Of a stretch of 9,072 nucleotides of DNA, positions 1 through 7,307 are shown piece after piece. The notes below the pieces were generated by a model that saw only the letters and a program-made list of their open reading frames with translations, made no database searches and was not told the DNA's origin. Position numbers and translations under genes: made by a program. This DNA is from Aequoribacter sp049615385 (GTDB lineage: Bacteria; Pseudomonadota; Gammaproteobacteria; Pseudomonadales; Halieaceae), in assembly GCF_049615385.1 (NCBI RefSeq), contig NZ_JBMZFL010000039.1. The stretch is one strand, 5' to 3'. Position 1 is the first letter of the stretch. Each line of letters opens with the position of its first letter.

Positions 1-64
1 CGACCGGAACGACCGGAACGACCGGAACGACCGGAACGACCGGAACGACCGGAACGACCGGAAC
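1..64. repeat. 9-bp tandem repeat (cgaccggaa), about 7 copies, running off the left edge
   Basis: Seven perfect copies of the 9-bp unit CGACCGGAA fill positions 1-63, and the next base still matches before the pattern breaks at 65. The tract starts outside the window, so the true copy number is unknown. Because 9 is a multiple of 3, gain or loss of units keeps the frame, as expected for a coding minisatellite. It codes for repeated Thr-Gly-Thr in the frame that stops at 72-74. All three plus-strand frames are open across it, so frame choice rests on the stop position and downstream terminator. Confidence 0.95.
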
Positions 65-74
65 AGGTGGCTAA
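3..74 (+). CDS. C-terminal end of a Thr/Gly-rich protein, possibly YjbE/GfcA-like (partial)
   Basis: Only the 3' end is visible: repeated Thr-Gly-Thr units, then Thr-Gly-Gly and a TAA stop at 72-74. A strong terminator hairpin follows 17 bases later, which supports this frame. Known context: in E. coli the yjbEFGH and gfcABCDE operons both begin with a small secreted or membrane protein rich in Thr, Gly and Ser (YjbE, GfcA). The genes just downstream here are YjbH- and YjbF-family members, so a YjbE/GfcA-like counterpart is a reasonable inference. It rests on composition and position only. The other two plus frames (Arg-Pro-Glu repeats with a stop at 91-93, and Asp-Arg-Asn repeats) run into or through the terminator and are less likely. 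Confidence 0.5.
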   Translation, partial: TGTTGTTGTTGTTGTTGTTGTGG

Positions 75-91
75 GCGTTCTGTACGGACAT

Positions 92-117
92 AAAAAAGGC
101 ACGAAAGTGCCTTTTTT
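92..117 (+). terminator. Rho-independent terminator after the Thr/Gly-rich gene
   Basis: A perfect 11-bp stem, AAAAAAGGCAC (92-102) with GTGCCTTTTTT (107-117), closes a GAAA loop (103-106). The loop belongs to the stable GNRA tetraloop class. The T-run on the plus strand makes it a textbook terminator for the gene ending at 74, and the A-run allows bidirectional use. The next gene starts only 31 bases later and I see no clear promoter in between. Downstream transcription therefore probably depends on read-through or a weak promoter in the T-rich gap. Confidence 0.92.
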
Positions 118-148
118 GTTTGTGTTTTTTGTTGAGTAGTCTGGCCTT

Positions 149-2212
149 GTGAATAAGAAAAACCTGGGTTTTGTATTTTGTGTGGTCGGCGTCTCATTCA
201 CTGCAGACCTTGCGGCCTCGGATTACGGTACCACCGGGCTCATTGATACGCCAACAGCGCGTATGCAACAAGACGGCGTGTTTGCTGTTACGGGCGCTTG
301 GGATGGCCTGCACAAATCCTACATGTTTACCTACCAAGCTACACCCTGGCTTGAGGGGACATTTCGTTACACCGGTTTCAACGATTTCTTTTACTGGGAC
401 CGGAACTACGAAGTAAAAGCCTTGCTTTGGCAAGAACAGTATCTACTGCCGCAAGTGGCGGTAGGTATCCGCGACGCGGTGGGCACGGGTGTTTTTGGCT
501 CTGAGTATCTGGTTGCGTCAAAAGCTATAGGCCGGTGGGATGCCACCTTGGGTGTCGCCTGGGGTAGGTTGGCCGGTGATGGTGTTGTATCCAACCCTCT
601 CGGTTCGGTCATGGATCGTTTTAAAGAGCGTACGTCTGACACCGGTGTTGGTGGCGAGCTTTCTTTCGGTGATTTCTTCTCGGGACCAGACATCGGTTTT
701 TTTGGCGGCGCTAGCTACGATTTCGAAAATTGGCCCCTTCGGGCGATAATAGAGTACAACGCCGACAACTATGATTTTAATAATAGAGGCAGCCGCGAAT
801 ATGTGCCTTCTAGCCCTATATCGTATGGCGTATCTTGGGAGGCTCTTCCGGGCATTACTCTAACGCTTTCGCATCAGCATGGTGATGAGGTGGGTTTGGC
901 ATTTCGTGCGGCGCTTGACACCAAAGCCGTGCCTGAGCGACCCACTCCTCCTGTTTTTGTGTCCAGTTTAGATCTTCCTGTGAACGCTCTGCCGAATCAG
1001 ATTCGTAAGACTCACTGGTATGACACTCTGCTTTACGATGTGGAGCGATCGGGTTTGCTATTAGTGAACGGCCAACTCAGTGAGGATGGTCGCCAAGCTC
1101 AGCTCACGGTGGGCAATGCTTCTTATCCTTTGTGGGCAGACGCAGTGGCGCGGCATGTGGCGCTCGCTGATTTGCATTTGCCGCCGTCGGTGCAGACTTT
1201 GCATCTCGTACTTGAAGATGGCGGCCACCGTCTCTCTAAAGTGGTGGTGCCTAGGCCGTCGGCCATGAAAGACAGTAGCAAAGATACGCTTGCAAGACGG
1301 GTTCGCATTTTGCCCGGCGATACGCTCGGTACACCGAGTAATCAAACTGACTTCACTACGAACAAGGTGCATTTTACGGTTGATTTGAATAATCGATTGC
1401 AGCTCTTTGATCCAGATGATCCGGCTCGTTACCAAGTGTATGTTGATATTGGTGCTGAGTATGCGCTGACCAATCACTGGGCGATTAAAGCGAAATATGG
1501 CGTAGATATCACCAATAACTTCGATGAAAGCAATCGCAAGAATTCCGATTCGGTATTACCCAGAGTGCGCTCTGATATTGTGCGTTATCTGACAGAGGGT
1601 GAAACGGGTCTTGACATGCTCATGGTTGAAGGGCGTGACTCTATCAACAGCCGGATGCACTACCGCGTATTTGGTGGAGTGTTGGAAGAAATGTACTCGG
1701 GTGTGGGGGGTGAGCTGCTGTACTGGCCGCATCAATCCCGATTAGCGGCCGGTGTTAGTTTAGCGTATGCGAAGCAGCGCGATTACGACAAAAGTTTTAA
1801 GCATTTGGATTACCAAGTGCTTACTGGTTTTGTAAGCGCCTATTGGGCGAGCCCATTTTACAATGCGGATGTGGCGATACACGCGGGCCGCTATTTGGCT
1901 AAAGATTTAGGTGCCACATTAGAGGTGCGCCGCACCTTTGAAAATGGTTGGCAAATTGGTGTGTGGGCAACGCTAACAGATGTTCCTTTCGATGAATTTG
2001 GTGAGGGGAGTTTCGATAAGGGCTTTTATTTTAAAATCCCACTGGATGGTCTTTTCGGGCGTTCCACCCGAGGTGCTTACAGTACTCGGATGCGCCCAAT
2101 CCAGCGCGATGGTGGCCAGCGCCTCGAGAACCACTCGGGTAATTTATTTTGGGACCAAAGAGAGGTTCGGTATGATGCGCTGCTTAACGCGGGTGAGAGG
2201 TTGTTACCATGA
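149..2212 (+). CDS. yjbH: YjbH/GfcD-family outer-membrane protein of exopolysaccharide/capsule export
   Basis: This 687-residue protein belongs to the YjbH (DUF940) family, which includes E. coli YjbH and GfcD, outer-membrane beta-barrel proteins of similar length needed for exopolysaccharide or group 4 capsule secretion. A hydrophobic signal peptide covers about residues 5-24, with likely signal peptidase I cleavage near Ala-Ser-Asp (22-25). There is no lipobox. The family signature GTTGLIDTPTARM is at 27-39, followed by alternating aromatic and polar strands typical of a barrel, and the C-terminal part is again rich in beta-strand patterns. The start is GTG: an in-frame TAG at 137-139 rules out anything further upstream. 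The Shine-Dalgarno sequence is weak (TTGAG, about 12 bases ahead). Its stop overlaps the next start by 4 bases (ATGA), so translation is probably coupled. The family call is firm; the exact polymer is unknown. Confidence 0.9.
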   Translation: MNKKNLGFVFCVVGVSFTADLAASDYGTTGLIDTPTARMQQDGVFAVTGAWDGLHKSYMFTYQATPWLEGTFRYTGFNDFFYWDRNYEVKALLWQEQYLLPQVAVGIRDAVGTGVFGSEYLVASKAIGRWDATLGVAWGRLAGDGVVSNPLGSVMDRFKERTSDTGVGGELSFGDFFSGPDIGFFGGASYDFENWPLRAIIEYNADNYDFNNRGSREYVPSSPISYGVSWEALPGITLTLSHQHGDEVGLAFRAALDTKAVPERPTPPVFVSSLDLPVNALPNQIRKTHWYDTLLYDVERSGLLLVNGQLSEDGRQAQLTVGNASYPLWADAVARHVALADLHLPPSVQTLHLVLEDGGHRLSKVVVPRPSAMKDSSKDTLARRVRILPGDTLGTPSNQTDFTTNKVHFTVDLNNRLQLFDPDDPARYQVYVDIGAEYALTNHWAIKAKYGVDITNNFDESNRKNSDSVLPRVRSDIVRYLTEGETGLDMLMVEGRDSINSRMHYRVFGGVLEEMYSGVGGELLYWPHQSRLAAGVSLAYAKQRDYDKSFKHLDYQVLTGFVSAYWASPFYNADVAIHAGRYLAKDLGATLEVRRTFENGWQIGVWATLTDVPFDEFGEGSFDKGFYFKIPLDGLFGRSTRGAYSTRMRPIQRDGGQRLENHSGNLFWDQREVRYDALLNAGERLLP

Positions 2213-2706
2213 AGAATCGACTCGTGATCTTATCTTGCTTTATCTTGCTTTCGGGTTGCACCGTACAGTCTAGCCAGTGGAATGCCATCAAGGGTGTGTT
2301 GGCTGCGAAAGAGCCCATGGGTGAGTCCTGGTTGCTGACTTATGGCGATGTTACTTCGAACGTTGTACCCATTACAAGCGAGGCTTTGGTAGTATTCGGA
2401 AACGCAAATGGCATTGCGGTGGCCTTTGACGGGTGGAGCATTGTATCCGTTGTTGGTTTCGGTCCAGCGCTTATTGTTAAGGCAGACTCTGATGCTCGAG
2501 TTTATAGCCGAGGCGCGCGCACAGTGACACACACGTGTTCAGCGTGGCGAAACATTCCCCTGGCATCCGGGTCGATGTGGGAGCAGCGTTGCGAAACGGA
2601 ATTTTCTTACGAAAATAGGATTACTCTCGATTCCCAAGGTCGTATAATTTCGATCGATCAAGCAGTCGATGCCCGAGGCAATCGACTCCAGTTGAAAAAA
2701 CAGTAA
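2209..2706 (+). CDS. yjbF: YjbF/GfcB-family outer-membrane lipoprotein
   Basis: A 165-residue predicted lipoprotein. The N-terminus has a basic start, a hydrophobic stretch and a lipobox Leu-Ser-Gly-Cys, so Cys17 should be the lipidated residue. Thr at +2 (no Asp) points to outer-membrane sorting. The mature part, with a Gly-Glu-Ser-Trp segment, a Gly-rich middle and a C-terminal pair of beta strands (TEFSYENRITLDSQGRI), fits the YjbF/GfcB group 4 capsule lipoprotein family. The ATG overlaps the yjbH stop, with AGAGG at 2196-2200 placed 8 bases upstream. In E. coli the family always sits with YjbH/GfcD; here the order is inverted (yjbH before yjbF). The molecular role of the family is poorly known; assistance in polymer secretion is inferred from the operon. 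Confidence 0.8.
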   Translation: MKNRLVILSCFILLSGCTVQSSQWNAIKGVLAAKEPMGESWLLTYGDVTSNVVPITSEALVVFGNANGIAVAFDGWSIVSVVGFGPALIVKADSDARVYSRGARTVTHTCSAWRNIPLASGSMWEQRCETEFSYENRITLDSQGRIISIDQAVDARGNRLQLKKQ

Positions 2707-2717
2707 CGGAACTTGTT

Positions 2718-5186
2718 ATGCGTATCTTTATAGCTTCATTGTTTTTGGTTTTGGCACTACCTGCATTCGGTCAGGCATTGCCGCCTGGCGTAACGCCCCA
2801 GATGATACAGCAGGTTCAATCAATGTCGCCGGCGCAGCAGCAAGCGCTGGCAAAGCAATTTGGCGTTCAAATACCGGGGCAGGCAAGCGCGTCTCAGAAT
2901 CAACCTCTGGCCTTGCCTGGCCAGCAAATTACGCCTCAAGTTAGGGACTCCGTCACGAAGACCAAAGAACCAGCTCCTCAGGAGGTTAAGCAGCAAGCCA
3001 GTCAACGATTTGGGCGCAATCTTTTTAGTCGGACGGTGTCTACGTTTGCTCCGACAGATGACGCCCCGGTGCCCGAAAATTATCGGCTTGGGGTCGGTGA
3101 CCAGCTCATAGTGCAAATGTTTGGCAAAGAAAACGAGCAGCTTACTTTGCAGCTCGGTCGCAACGGAGACGTCGCCTTTCCCAAGCTGGGCTCTATTACC
3201 CTAAGCGGTTTGACGTTTGAAGACGCACGAGAGCTGATCAAAACTCGGGTCAACCAACAATTAATCGGGGTTGAAGCCACCGTAACAATGGGTCGATTAA
3301 GAGCAATTAACGTGTTCATGGCAGGCGAAGTGGAAGTCCCCGGAGCGTATTCAGTGAGTGCACTCACAACGGTGACTCAAGCGCTGTTTCAGGCAGGTGG
3401 TGTTAGCGAGATCGGTAGCCTCAGAAATATTCAGGTGCGCCGCTCTGGCCAGGTGGTGGCATCGTTCGATGCCTATGATCTTCTGATGAGAGGCGATACA
3501 CAGGGTGATATACGTTTGCAGTCGGGCGACGTTGTTTTTGTTCCTGCCTATAAAGGTGTTGTTGAAGTCACCGGTGAGGTTAAAAGACCTCGTATCTATG
3601 AGCTTGTTGGCGGCGAAACCGTAAGCGATGTTCTTAGCATGGCTGCGGGTTTTACCCAGCAGGCACACCCATCGCTCTCGGTTTTGATTCGCAAGTCGGA
3701 AACGGGCGGGTTGCCGACAGCCAAATCGATCAATTTGTATGAACCCAGTGTGTTGGCCTCGGCGATTCAAAGCGGTGACCTGCTTCGGGTACAAAAGGCG
3801 GGTGGCCGCGTTTCGAACACAGTTGGGTTGAAGGGCGCTGTGCAACGACCTGGTACATACGGTTGGTTTGAGGGGATGCGGGTTTCAGATTTACTGGGCG
3901 ATGTAAGACGTGATGTGCTTCGCGAGGCCGATCTGTCCTACGGCATTGTTGTGACCTACAAAAATGACCTATTGGATATCGATGTTAAGCAGTTTGAGTT
4001 AATCAAGGCGGTATCAGCGCCCAATACACCCGCCGATCCCTTGCTTTCGGAGTTCGATGAGGTTTTGGTCTTCTCGCTTCCAGAGCTAGAGGGCGTTGAG
4101 ACCGATGCGCGCAATAGCCGTAAGGCATTGCTGGCTCCGGTTGTGGCGAAGCTCAGTGCGCAAGCCAGAGAAGATGAGCCAGTGCAAACGGTCAGTATTT
4201 CTGGGGCGGTTCGTGCGCCGGGCGTATACCCTTTGTTCGCAGGCACGACAGTGGCTGACTTGGTTAAAGCTGCGGGCGGATTAAAAGATTCGGCCTACCT
4301 TCAGGCTGCCGAGCTTCGTCGGTTAGTTGAGCAACAAGGCGGTGAAGTGGTTGCAAGTTACAGCGAACTAAATCTGGCAAGGGTGTTAAAAAGCGATGCC
4401 AGCCCTGTGTTGACGAGCCGAGACCACTTGACGATCAGAAATATACCCGACTGGAGCCCTCAAGACGCCATTACGGTCAGTGGTGAGGTCGCCTTTCCAG
4501 GTACCTATCTGATACAGCGTGGCGAAACCCTTGCCGATGTTATAGATCGAGCGGGTGGTTTGACTGAAGAGGCTTTCCCCGAGGGCGCAATCTTTACGCG
4601 AGAGTCGGTTGCGCAAAAGGAGGTTGAGCGAGCTCGGGCCTTTGCGGCCAGTATTCGTCAAACGTTTGCCAGCCGCTTGCTCACAGAAGAGACGACCACA
4701 CAGTCATTGGGTGAGGTCGCCTCGATCGCGAATACACTTGAAACGTTTGAGGGGCAGGGGCGTCTCCTGATTGATTTGCCCGCCGCACTAGAGCGGCAGG
4801 CGGTAAAAAATCTTGAGGTAGTCGACGGTGACCGTCTGGTCATTCCAAAAAAACTCAATACGGTCACCATTGTCGGCGAAGTACTTCAGCAGGGAACCCA
4901 CTCGTACAGTAGCAGTTTGTCCGTGGAGGATTACCTCGGGTTGTCAGCGGGTTTGACGGCTCGCGCAGATGATGGGGGTATTTATGTGGTCAAAGCCGAT
5001 GGTTCCGTAACACTACTGGACAACAGCTGGTGGCGTTTTGGCGCATCTCGCCAACAATTGCAACCCGGAGACACAATAGTGGTACCCGTTAATACCCGTT
5101 ATAAGGAGCAACTGACCAGTTGGCGTGAAATCACTCAGATTGTTTACCAAGGCCTTGTTTCTGTGGCCGCTGTGGCGAGTTTATAA
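2718..5186 (+). CDS. Wza-like polysaccharide export protein with about six SLBB domains
   Basis: An 822-residue exported protein of the polysaccharide export (Wza/GfcE) superfamily. A signal peptide (1-19, cleavage near Ala16-Phe-Gly-Gln) lacks a lipobox, unlike classical Wza. Residues 20-110 are a Gln/Pro-rich low-complexity region. The polysaccharide export domain (about 117-193) contains NYRLGVGDQL and a Gly-Asp-Val-Ala-Phe-Pro segment. Six SLBB beta-grasp repeats follow, each opening with a pattern like V-x-G-E-V-x-x-P-G-x-Y: near 198, 281, 367, 491, 585 and 714. The last is divergent (GEVLQQGTHSY). A short hydrophobic helix at the extreme C-terminus (about 803-822) may be the counterpart of the Wza outer-membrane helix. 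Wza is about 380 residues, so this is roughly twice as long. It probably forms the export channel across periplasm and outer membrane. It starts 11 bases after the lipoprotein stop, with a weak GGA Shine-Dalgarno (2708-2710). Confidence 0.92.
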   Translation: MRIFIASLFLVLALPAFGQALPPGVTPQMIQQVQSMSPAQQQALAKQFGVQIPGQASASQNQPLALPGQQITPQVRDSVTKTKEPAPQEVKQQASQRFGRNLFSRTVSTFAPTDDAPVPENYRLGVGDQLIVQMFGKENEQLTLQLGRNGDVAFPKLGSITLSGLTFEDARELIKTRVNQQLIGVEATVTMGRLRAINVFMAGEVEVPGAYSVSALTTVTQALFQAGGVSEIGSLRNIQVRRSGQVVASFDAYDLLMRGDTQGDIRLQSGDVVFVPAYKGVVEVTGEVKRPRIYELVGGETVSDVLSMAAGFTQQAHPSLSVLIRKSETGGLPTAKSINLYEPSVLASAIQSGDLLRVQKAGGRVSNTVGLKGAVQRPGTYGWFEGMRVSDLLGDVRRDVLREADLSYGIVVTYKNDLLDIDVKQFELIKAVSAPNTPADPLLSEFDEVLVFSLPELEGVETDARNSRKALLAPVVAKLSAQAREDEPVQTVSISGAVRAPGVYPLFAGTTVADLVKAAGGLKDSAYLQAAELRRLVEQQGGEVVASYSELNLARVLKSDASPVLTSRDHLTIRNIPDWSPQDAITVSGEVAFPGTYLIQRGETLADVIDRAGGLTEEAFPEGAIFTRESVAQKEVERARAFAASIRQTFASRLLTEETTTQSLGEVASIANTLETFEGQGRLLIDLPAALERQAVKNLEVVDGDRLVIPKKLNTVTIVGEVLQQGTHSYSSSLSVEDYLGLSAGLTARADDGGIYVVKADGSVTLLDNSWWRFGASRQQLQPGDTIVVPVNTRYKEQLTSWREITQIVYQGLVSVAAVASL

Positions 5187-5188
5187 CT

Positions 5189-6169
5189 ATGCGAGAGAAC
5201 GAATCAATGACCCCGACTACGGTGCCACCAACAAGCATGCCGGGGTACGGTTATCCAGACGATGAGATCGATCTTAAAGAGCTTTTCATGGTGCTATGGG
5301 CCGGTAAATGGTCGATCATTCGGGTCACCGGATTCGCTGCGGTGCTGAGCGTTGTGGTGGCCTTAATGATGCCCAATATTTATACCTCGAGTGCGCTTCT
5401 TGCCCCAGCCGAAAGCTCAAGTGGCGGCTTGAGCTCGATGATGAAACAGTACGGCGGTTTGGCGAGTCTAGCGGGCATCTCGCTACCCGGCGGTGGCCAA
5501 GACAGTCAAGCCGCTTTGGGAATGGAGCTCATGAAATCACGGGCGTTTTTGGCGGATTTTGTGGAGCGCAGAGCGATTCTAGCGGATTTGATGGCGATGG
5601 ATGCTTGGGATTCAACCACGGGCGAGGTGAGCTATGACGATGATATTTACCTTGCTGAGTCGCAAACGTGGGTAAGAGAGGTTGATCCACCCAAAAAAGC
5701 CGAGCCCTCGATGCAGGAGGCTCACGAGGCGTTCATTGATATTTTGAGCGTCTCGGAAAGTAAAGATACGGGCTATGTAACGGTATCGATCGAACATAAG
5801 TCGCCAGTGATAGCGCAGCGCTGGGTGACTTGGCTGGTAGAAGATGTCAATCGTGCCGTTCGCGATCAAGATGTATCTGAAGCCAACCGTTCTATCGAAT
5901 ACTTAAAAGAACAGGTAAGCAATACCGCCTTGGCTGAGCTACAGGCCATGTTTTTTGAGTTGATTCAAAGTCAGACCGAAACGGTCATGCTGGCGCAAGT
6001 GCGGCCCGAATATGTTTTCAAGACAATCGATCCCGCTGTCGTTCCGGAAGAAAAGTCGAAGCCCAAGCGCGCATTAATTTGTGTGTTAGGCACCATGTTG
6101 GGCGGGATGCTAGGTGTGTTGATTGTGTTGGTTCGCCATTATGCGTTTAGTGAAGCAGACGCTGCCTAG
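5189..6169 (+). CDS. Wzz-domain polysaccharide co-polymerase / chain-length regulator
   Basis: A 326-residue inner-membrane protein with the two-helix Wzz architecture: an N-terminal cytoplasmic segment ending in DEIDLKELFMVLWAGKW, TM1 at about 42-62, a large periplasmic domain, a Pro-rich stretch (DPAVVPEEKSKPKRA, about 281-295) and TM2 at about 295-315. Wzz proteins set polymer length or gate export with a Wza-type channel. Nothing follows TM2 beyond about ten residues, so there is no fused tyrosine kinase domain as in Wzc. The periplasmic domain carries a Gly/Ser-rich segment (78-104) similar to that of other polysaccharide-associated Wzz proteins. The ATG is 2 bases after the SLBB gene stop. 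A second in-frame ATG at 5207 (codon 7) has GAGAG 9 bases upstream and may be the true start. It is the last gene of the operon seen here. Confidence 0.88.
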   Translation: MRENESMTPTTVPPTSMPGYGYPDDEIDLKELFMVLWAGKWSIIRVTGFAAVLSVVVALMMPNIYTSSALLAPAESSSGGLSSMMKQYGGLASLAGISLPGGGQDSQAALGMELMKSRAFLADFVERRAILADLMAMDAWDSTTGEVSYDDDIYLAESQTWVREVDPPKKAEPSMQEAHEAFIDILSVSESKDTGYVTVSIEHKSPVIAQRWVTWLVEDVNRAVRDQDVSEANRSIEYLKEQVSNTALAELQAMFFELIQSQTETVMLAQVRPEYVFKTIDPAVVPEEKSKPKRALICVLGTMLGGMLGVLIVLVRHYAFSEADAA

Positions 6170-6182
6170 GTCGAGCACTGCC

Positions 6183-6208
6183 GCCTTAACACCCGTCAAA
6201 GGCTTCTT
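6183..6208 (+). terminator. Weak hairpin between convergent genes (possible terminator)
   Basis: GCCTT (6183-6187) can pair with AAGGC (6199-6203) around an 11-base loop, followed by TTCTT. The stem is short and the T-run poor. It is the only hairpin seen between the wzz-like gene and the convergent recombinase gene, so it is a tentative candidate for ending the export operon. The rest of this 68-base gap shows nothing recognisable. Confidence 0.2.
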
Positions 6209-6237
6209 ACAATACTGTTAGCTGGCGATTGGCGGTT

Positions 6238-7140
6238 TTATTCCTCATACACCCCAACCTCATCATCCACCCAGCTGCGCAAATAGCTCAGCGCGGTGGT
6301 CTGCGACCGCCAACCCCCGCGCAGCATAATCACCTCCATGGGTACGCCACGATTCAATAGATCGAGCGCCGCACCGACCCGAAACGAATGCCCCGAAAAG
6401 GGCGCTATGTGTTTAAGGTCTGTTTTGGCCTGCAGCTGTTTAAGCAAGGGGCTAATACTGCCACCAAACAGGCCGCTTTGGCCAATGGCACCATTGCGAT
6501 GCACCCGCCTGAGTATGGCCCCCTGCGCGGCCAGCCCTTGCTCTTGCAGCAAGACGCTCCATTCGTCCAATAACTTAACCAAGTAGTCGGAAATTGGAAT
6601 CATTTTGCCCTGACCGTCTTGGTCGGTTTTAGAGCGGCGCAGGCGCAGCACGGGTTTGCCGTTCGCTAATACGTCTAGGTCTTCAAAGGTGAACTGGCAG
6701 ATTTCGGAGCGCCGACGCATGGTCTCGTAGCCCATCTGCAACAGCACTTTATTGCGCAGGCCCGCGGGGCTGGCGTCGCACACTGCTTTTAATATTTCGA
6801 GGCGATCACGCGTAAGCGCAGTGGCCTGGTCTTGGGCGCGACCCAAGGTGCGGTTGGCGCGCTTTAGGGCGATGACCACAGCAGGCGCTTTGGTGGTGTC
6901 TTCTAGCCCCAGCAATTTAAGGAGCGAACCTAACGAATGCAGTTTGCGCCGTACGGTTGCGCTTTTGTTGATGGTGCTTAGGTACTCGATGTAGGCGACC
7001 AAGGTGTCTGCGTGCGCCGGTAGTGGTGCAATGCCTTGGCTGTTACACCATTGCTCGTACGACCGAAAGTCGGTCTTGTAGTTGAGCAGGGTATTGCCGG
7101 CGTAGGCTCCCTCTAGTTGTTGAAACAGTGCGTCAATCAT
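6238..7140 (-). CDS. Stand-alone tyrosine recombinase (XerC/phage-integrase family)
   Basis: A 300-residue site-specific recombinase that cuts and rejoins DNA through a covalent phosphotyrosine. The N-terminal SAM-like core-binding domain spans about 5-100 (LLNYKTDFRSYEQWC) and the catalytic domain about 105-295. All catalytic residues are visible: Arg143 (in RRRSE), Lys171 (RRSKTDQDG), His251-x-x-Arg254 (GHSFR), Trp277 in the His/Trp position (RGGWRS) and nucleophile Tyr286 (SYLR). Length and domains are complete, so it is probably active. A strong Shine-Dalgarno, AAGGAGGA on the minus strand (plus positions 7144-7151), precedes the ATG. It converges on the polysaccharide operon and diverges from vapB1. 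It lacks the extra segment typical of integron IntI and has no excisionase or phage gene nearby. Its target site is unknown. Confidence 0.9.
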   Translation of the reverse strand: MIDALFQQLEGAYAGNTLLNYKTDFRSYEQWCNSQGIAPLPAHADTLVAYIEYLSTINKSATVRRKLHSLGSLLKLLGLEDTTKAPAVVIALKRANRTLGRAQDQATALTRDRLEILKAVCDASPAGLRNKVLLQMGYETMRRRSEICQFTFEDLDVLANGKPVLRLRRSKTDQDGQGKMIPISDYLVKLLDEWSVLLQEQGLAAQGAILRRVHRNGAIGQSGLFGGSISPLLKQLQAKTDLKHIAPFSGHSFRVGAALDLLNRGVPMEVIMLRGGWRSQTTALSYLRSWVDDEVGVYEE

Positions 7141-7143
7141 GGC

Positions 7144-7151
7144 TCCTCCTT
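7144..7151 (-). promoter_or_regulatory. Strong ribosome-binding site of the recombinase
   Basis: The minus strand reads AAGGAGGA just ahead of the ATG at 7140, leaving about 4 bases between the AGGAGG core and the start codon. It fixes the chosen start. No clear -35/-10 pair for this gene was found further up. Confidence 0.75.
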
Positions 7152-7237
7152 ATGTGCCACAGGGTAAGCCCGTAGCGTGAGGATGTAATTTAATTGATTG
7201 CGGAAGACGGACTTTGAAGCCTAATGACGAAAATCGC

Positions 7238-7262
7238 ATGTATATGGCATTGCTATATACAT
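7238..7262. promoter_or_regulatory. Inverted repeat upstream of vapB1, candidate VapBC1 operator
   Basis: A 25-bp near-perfect inverted repeat lies 45 bases ahead of the vapB1 start: arms ATGTATATgGCA and TGCtATATACAT around a single central T, with one mismatched pair. VapB-VapC complexes are known to repress their own promoter through such repeats, so an operator role is inferred. AT-rich hexamers inside it (TATATA at 7254-7259) could be a -10 box, but no convincing -35 box fits. It lies in the divergent gap, so it could also affect the recombinase gene. Confidence 0.6.
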
Positions 7263-7307
7263 ATGCTCGACTACAGTGGGTCATGTCTACACACAGAGGA
7301 TGTTGCG

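Noticed and set aside
1..64. CRISPR array
   Set aside because: The repeat is a 9-bp unit with no spacers; it is a coding minisatellite.
3351..3845. 164-residue reading frame on the minus strand
   Set aside because: It lies entirely inside the SLBB export gene, has no recognisable family pattern and is a shadow of that gene's codons. The same applies to the 138-residue minus frame at 1061-1477 inside yjbH.
7224..7307. Upstream start for vapB1
   Set aside because: The added 28 residues run through the operator dyad, have no antitoxin similarity and lack a ribosome-binding site.
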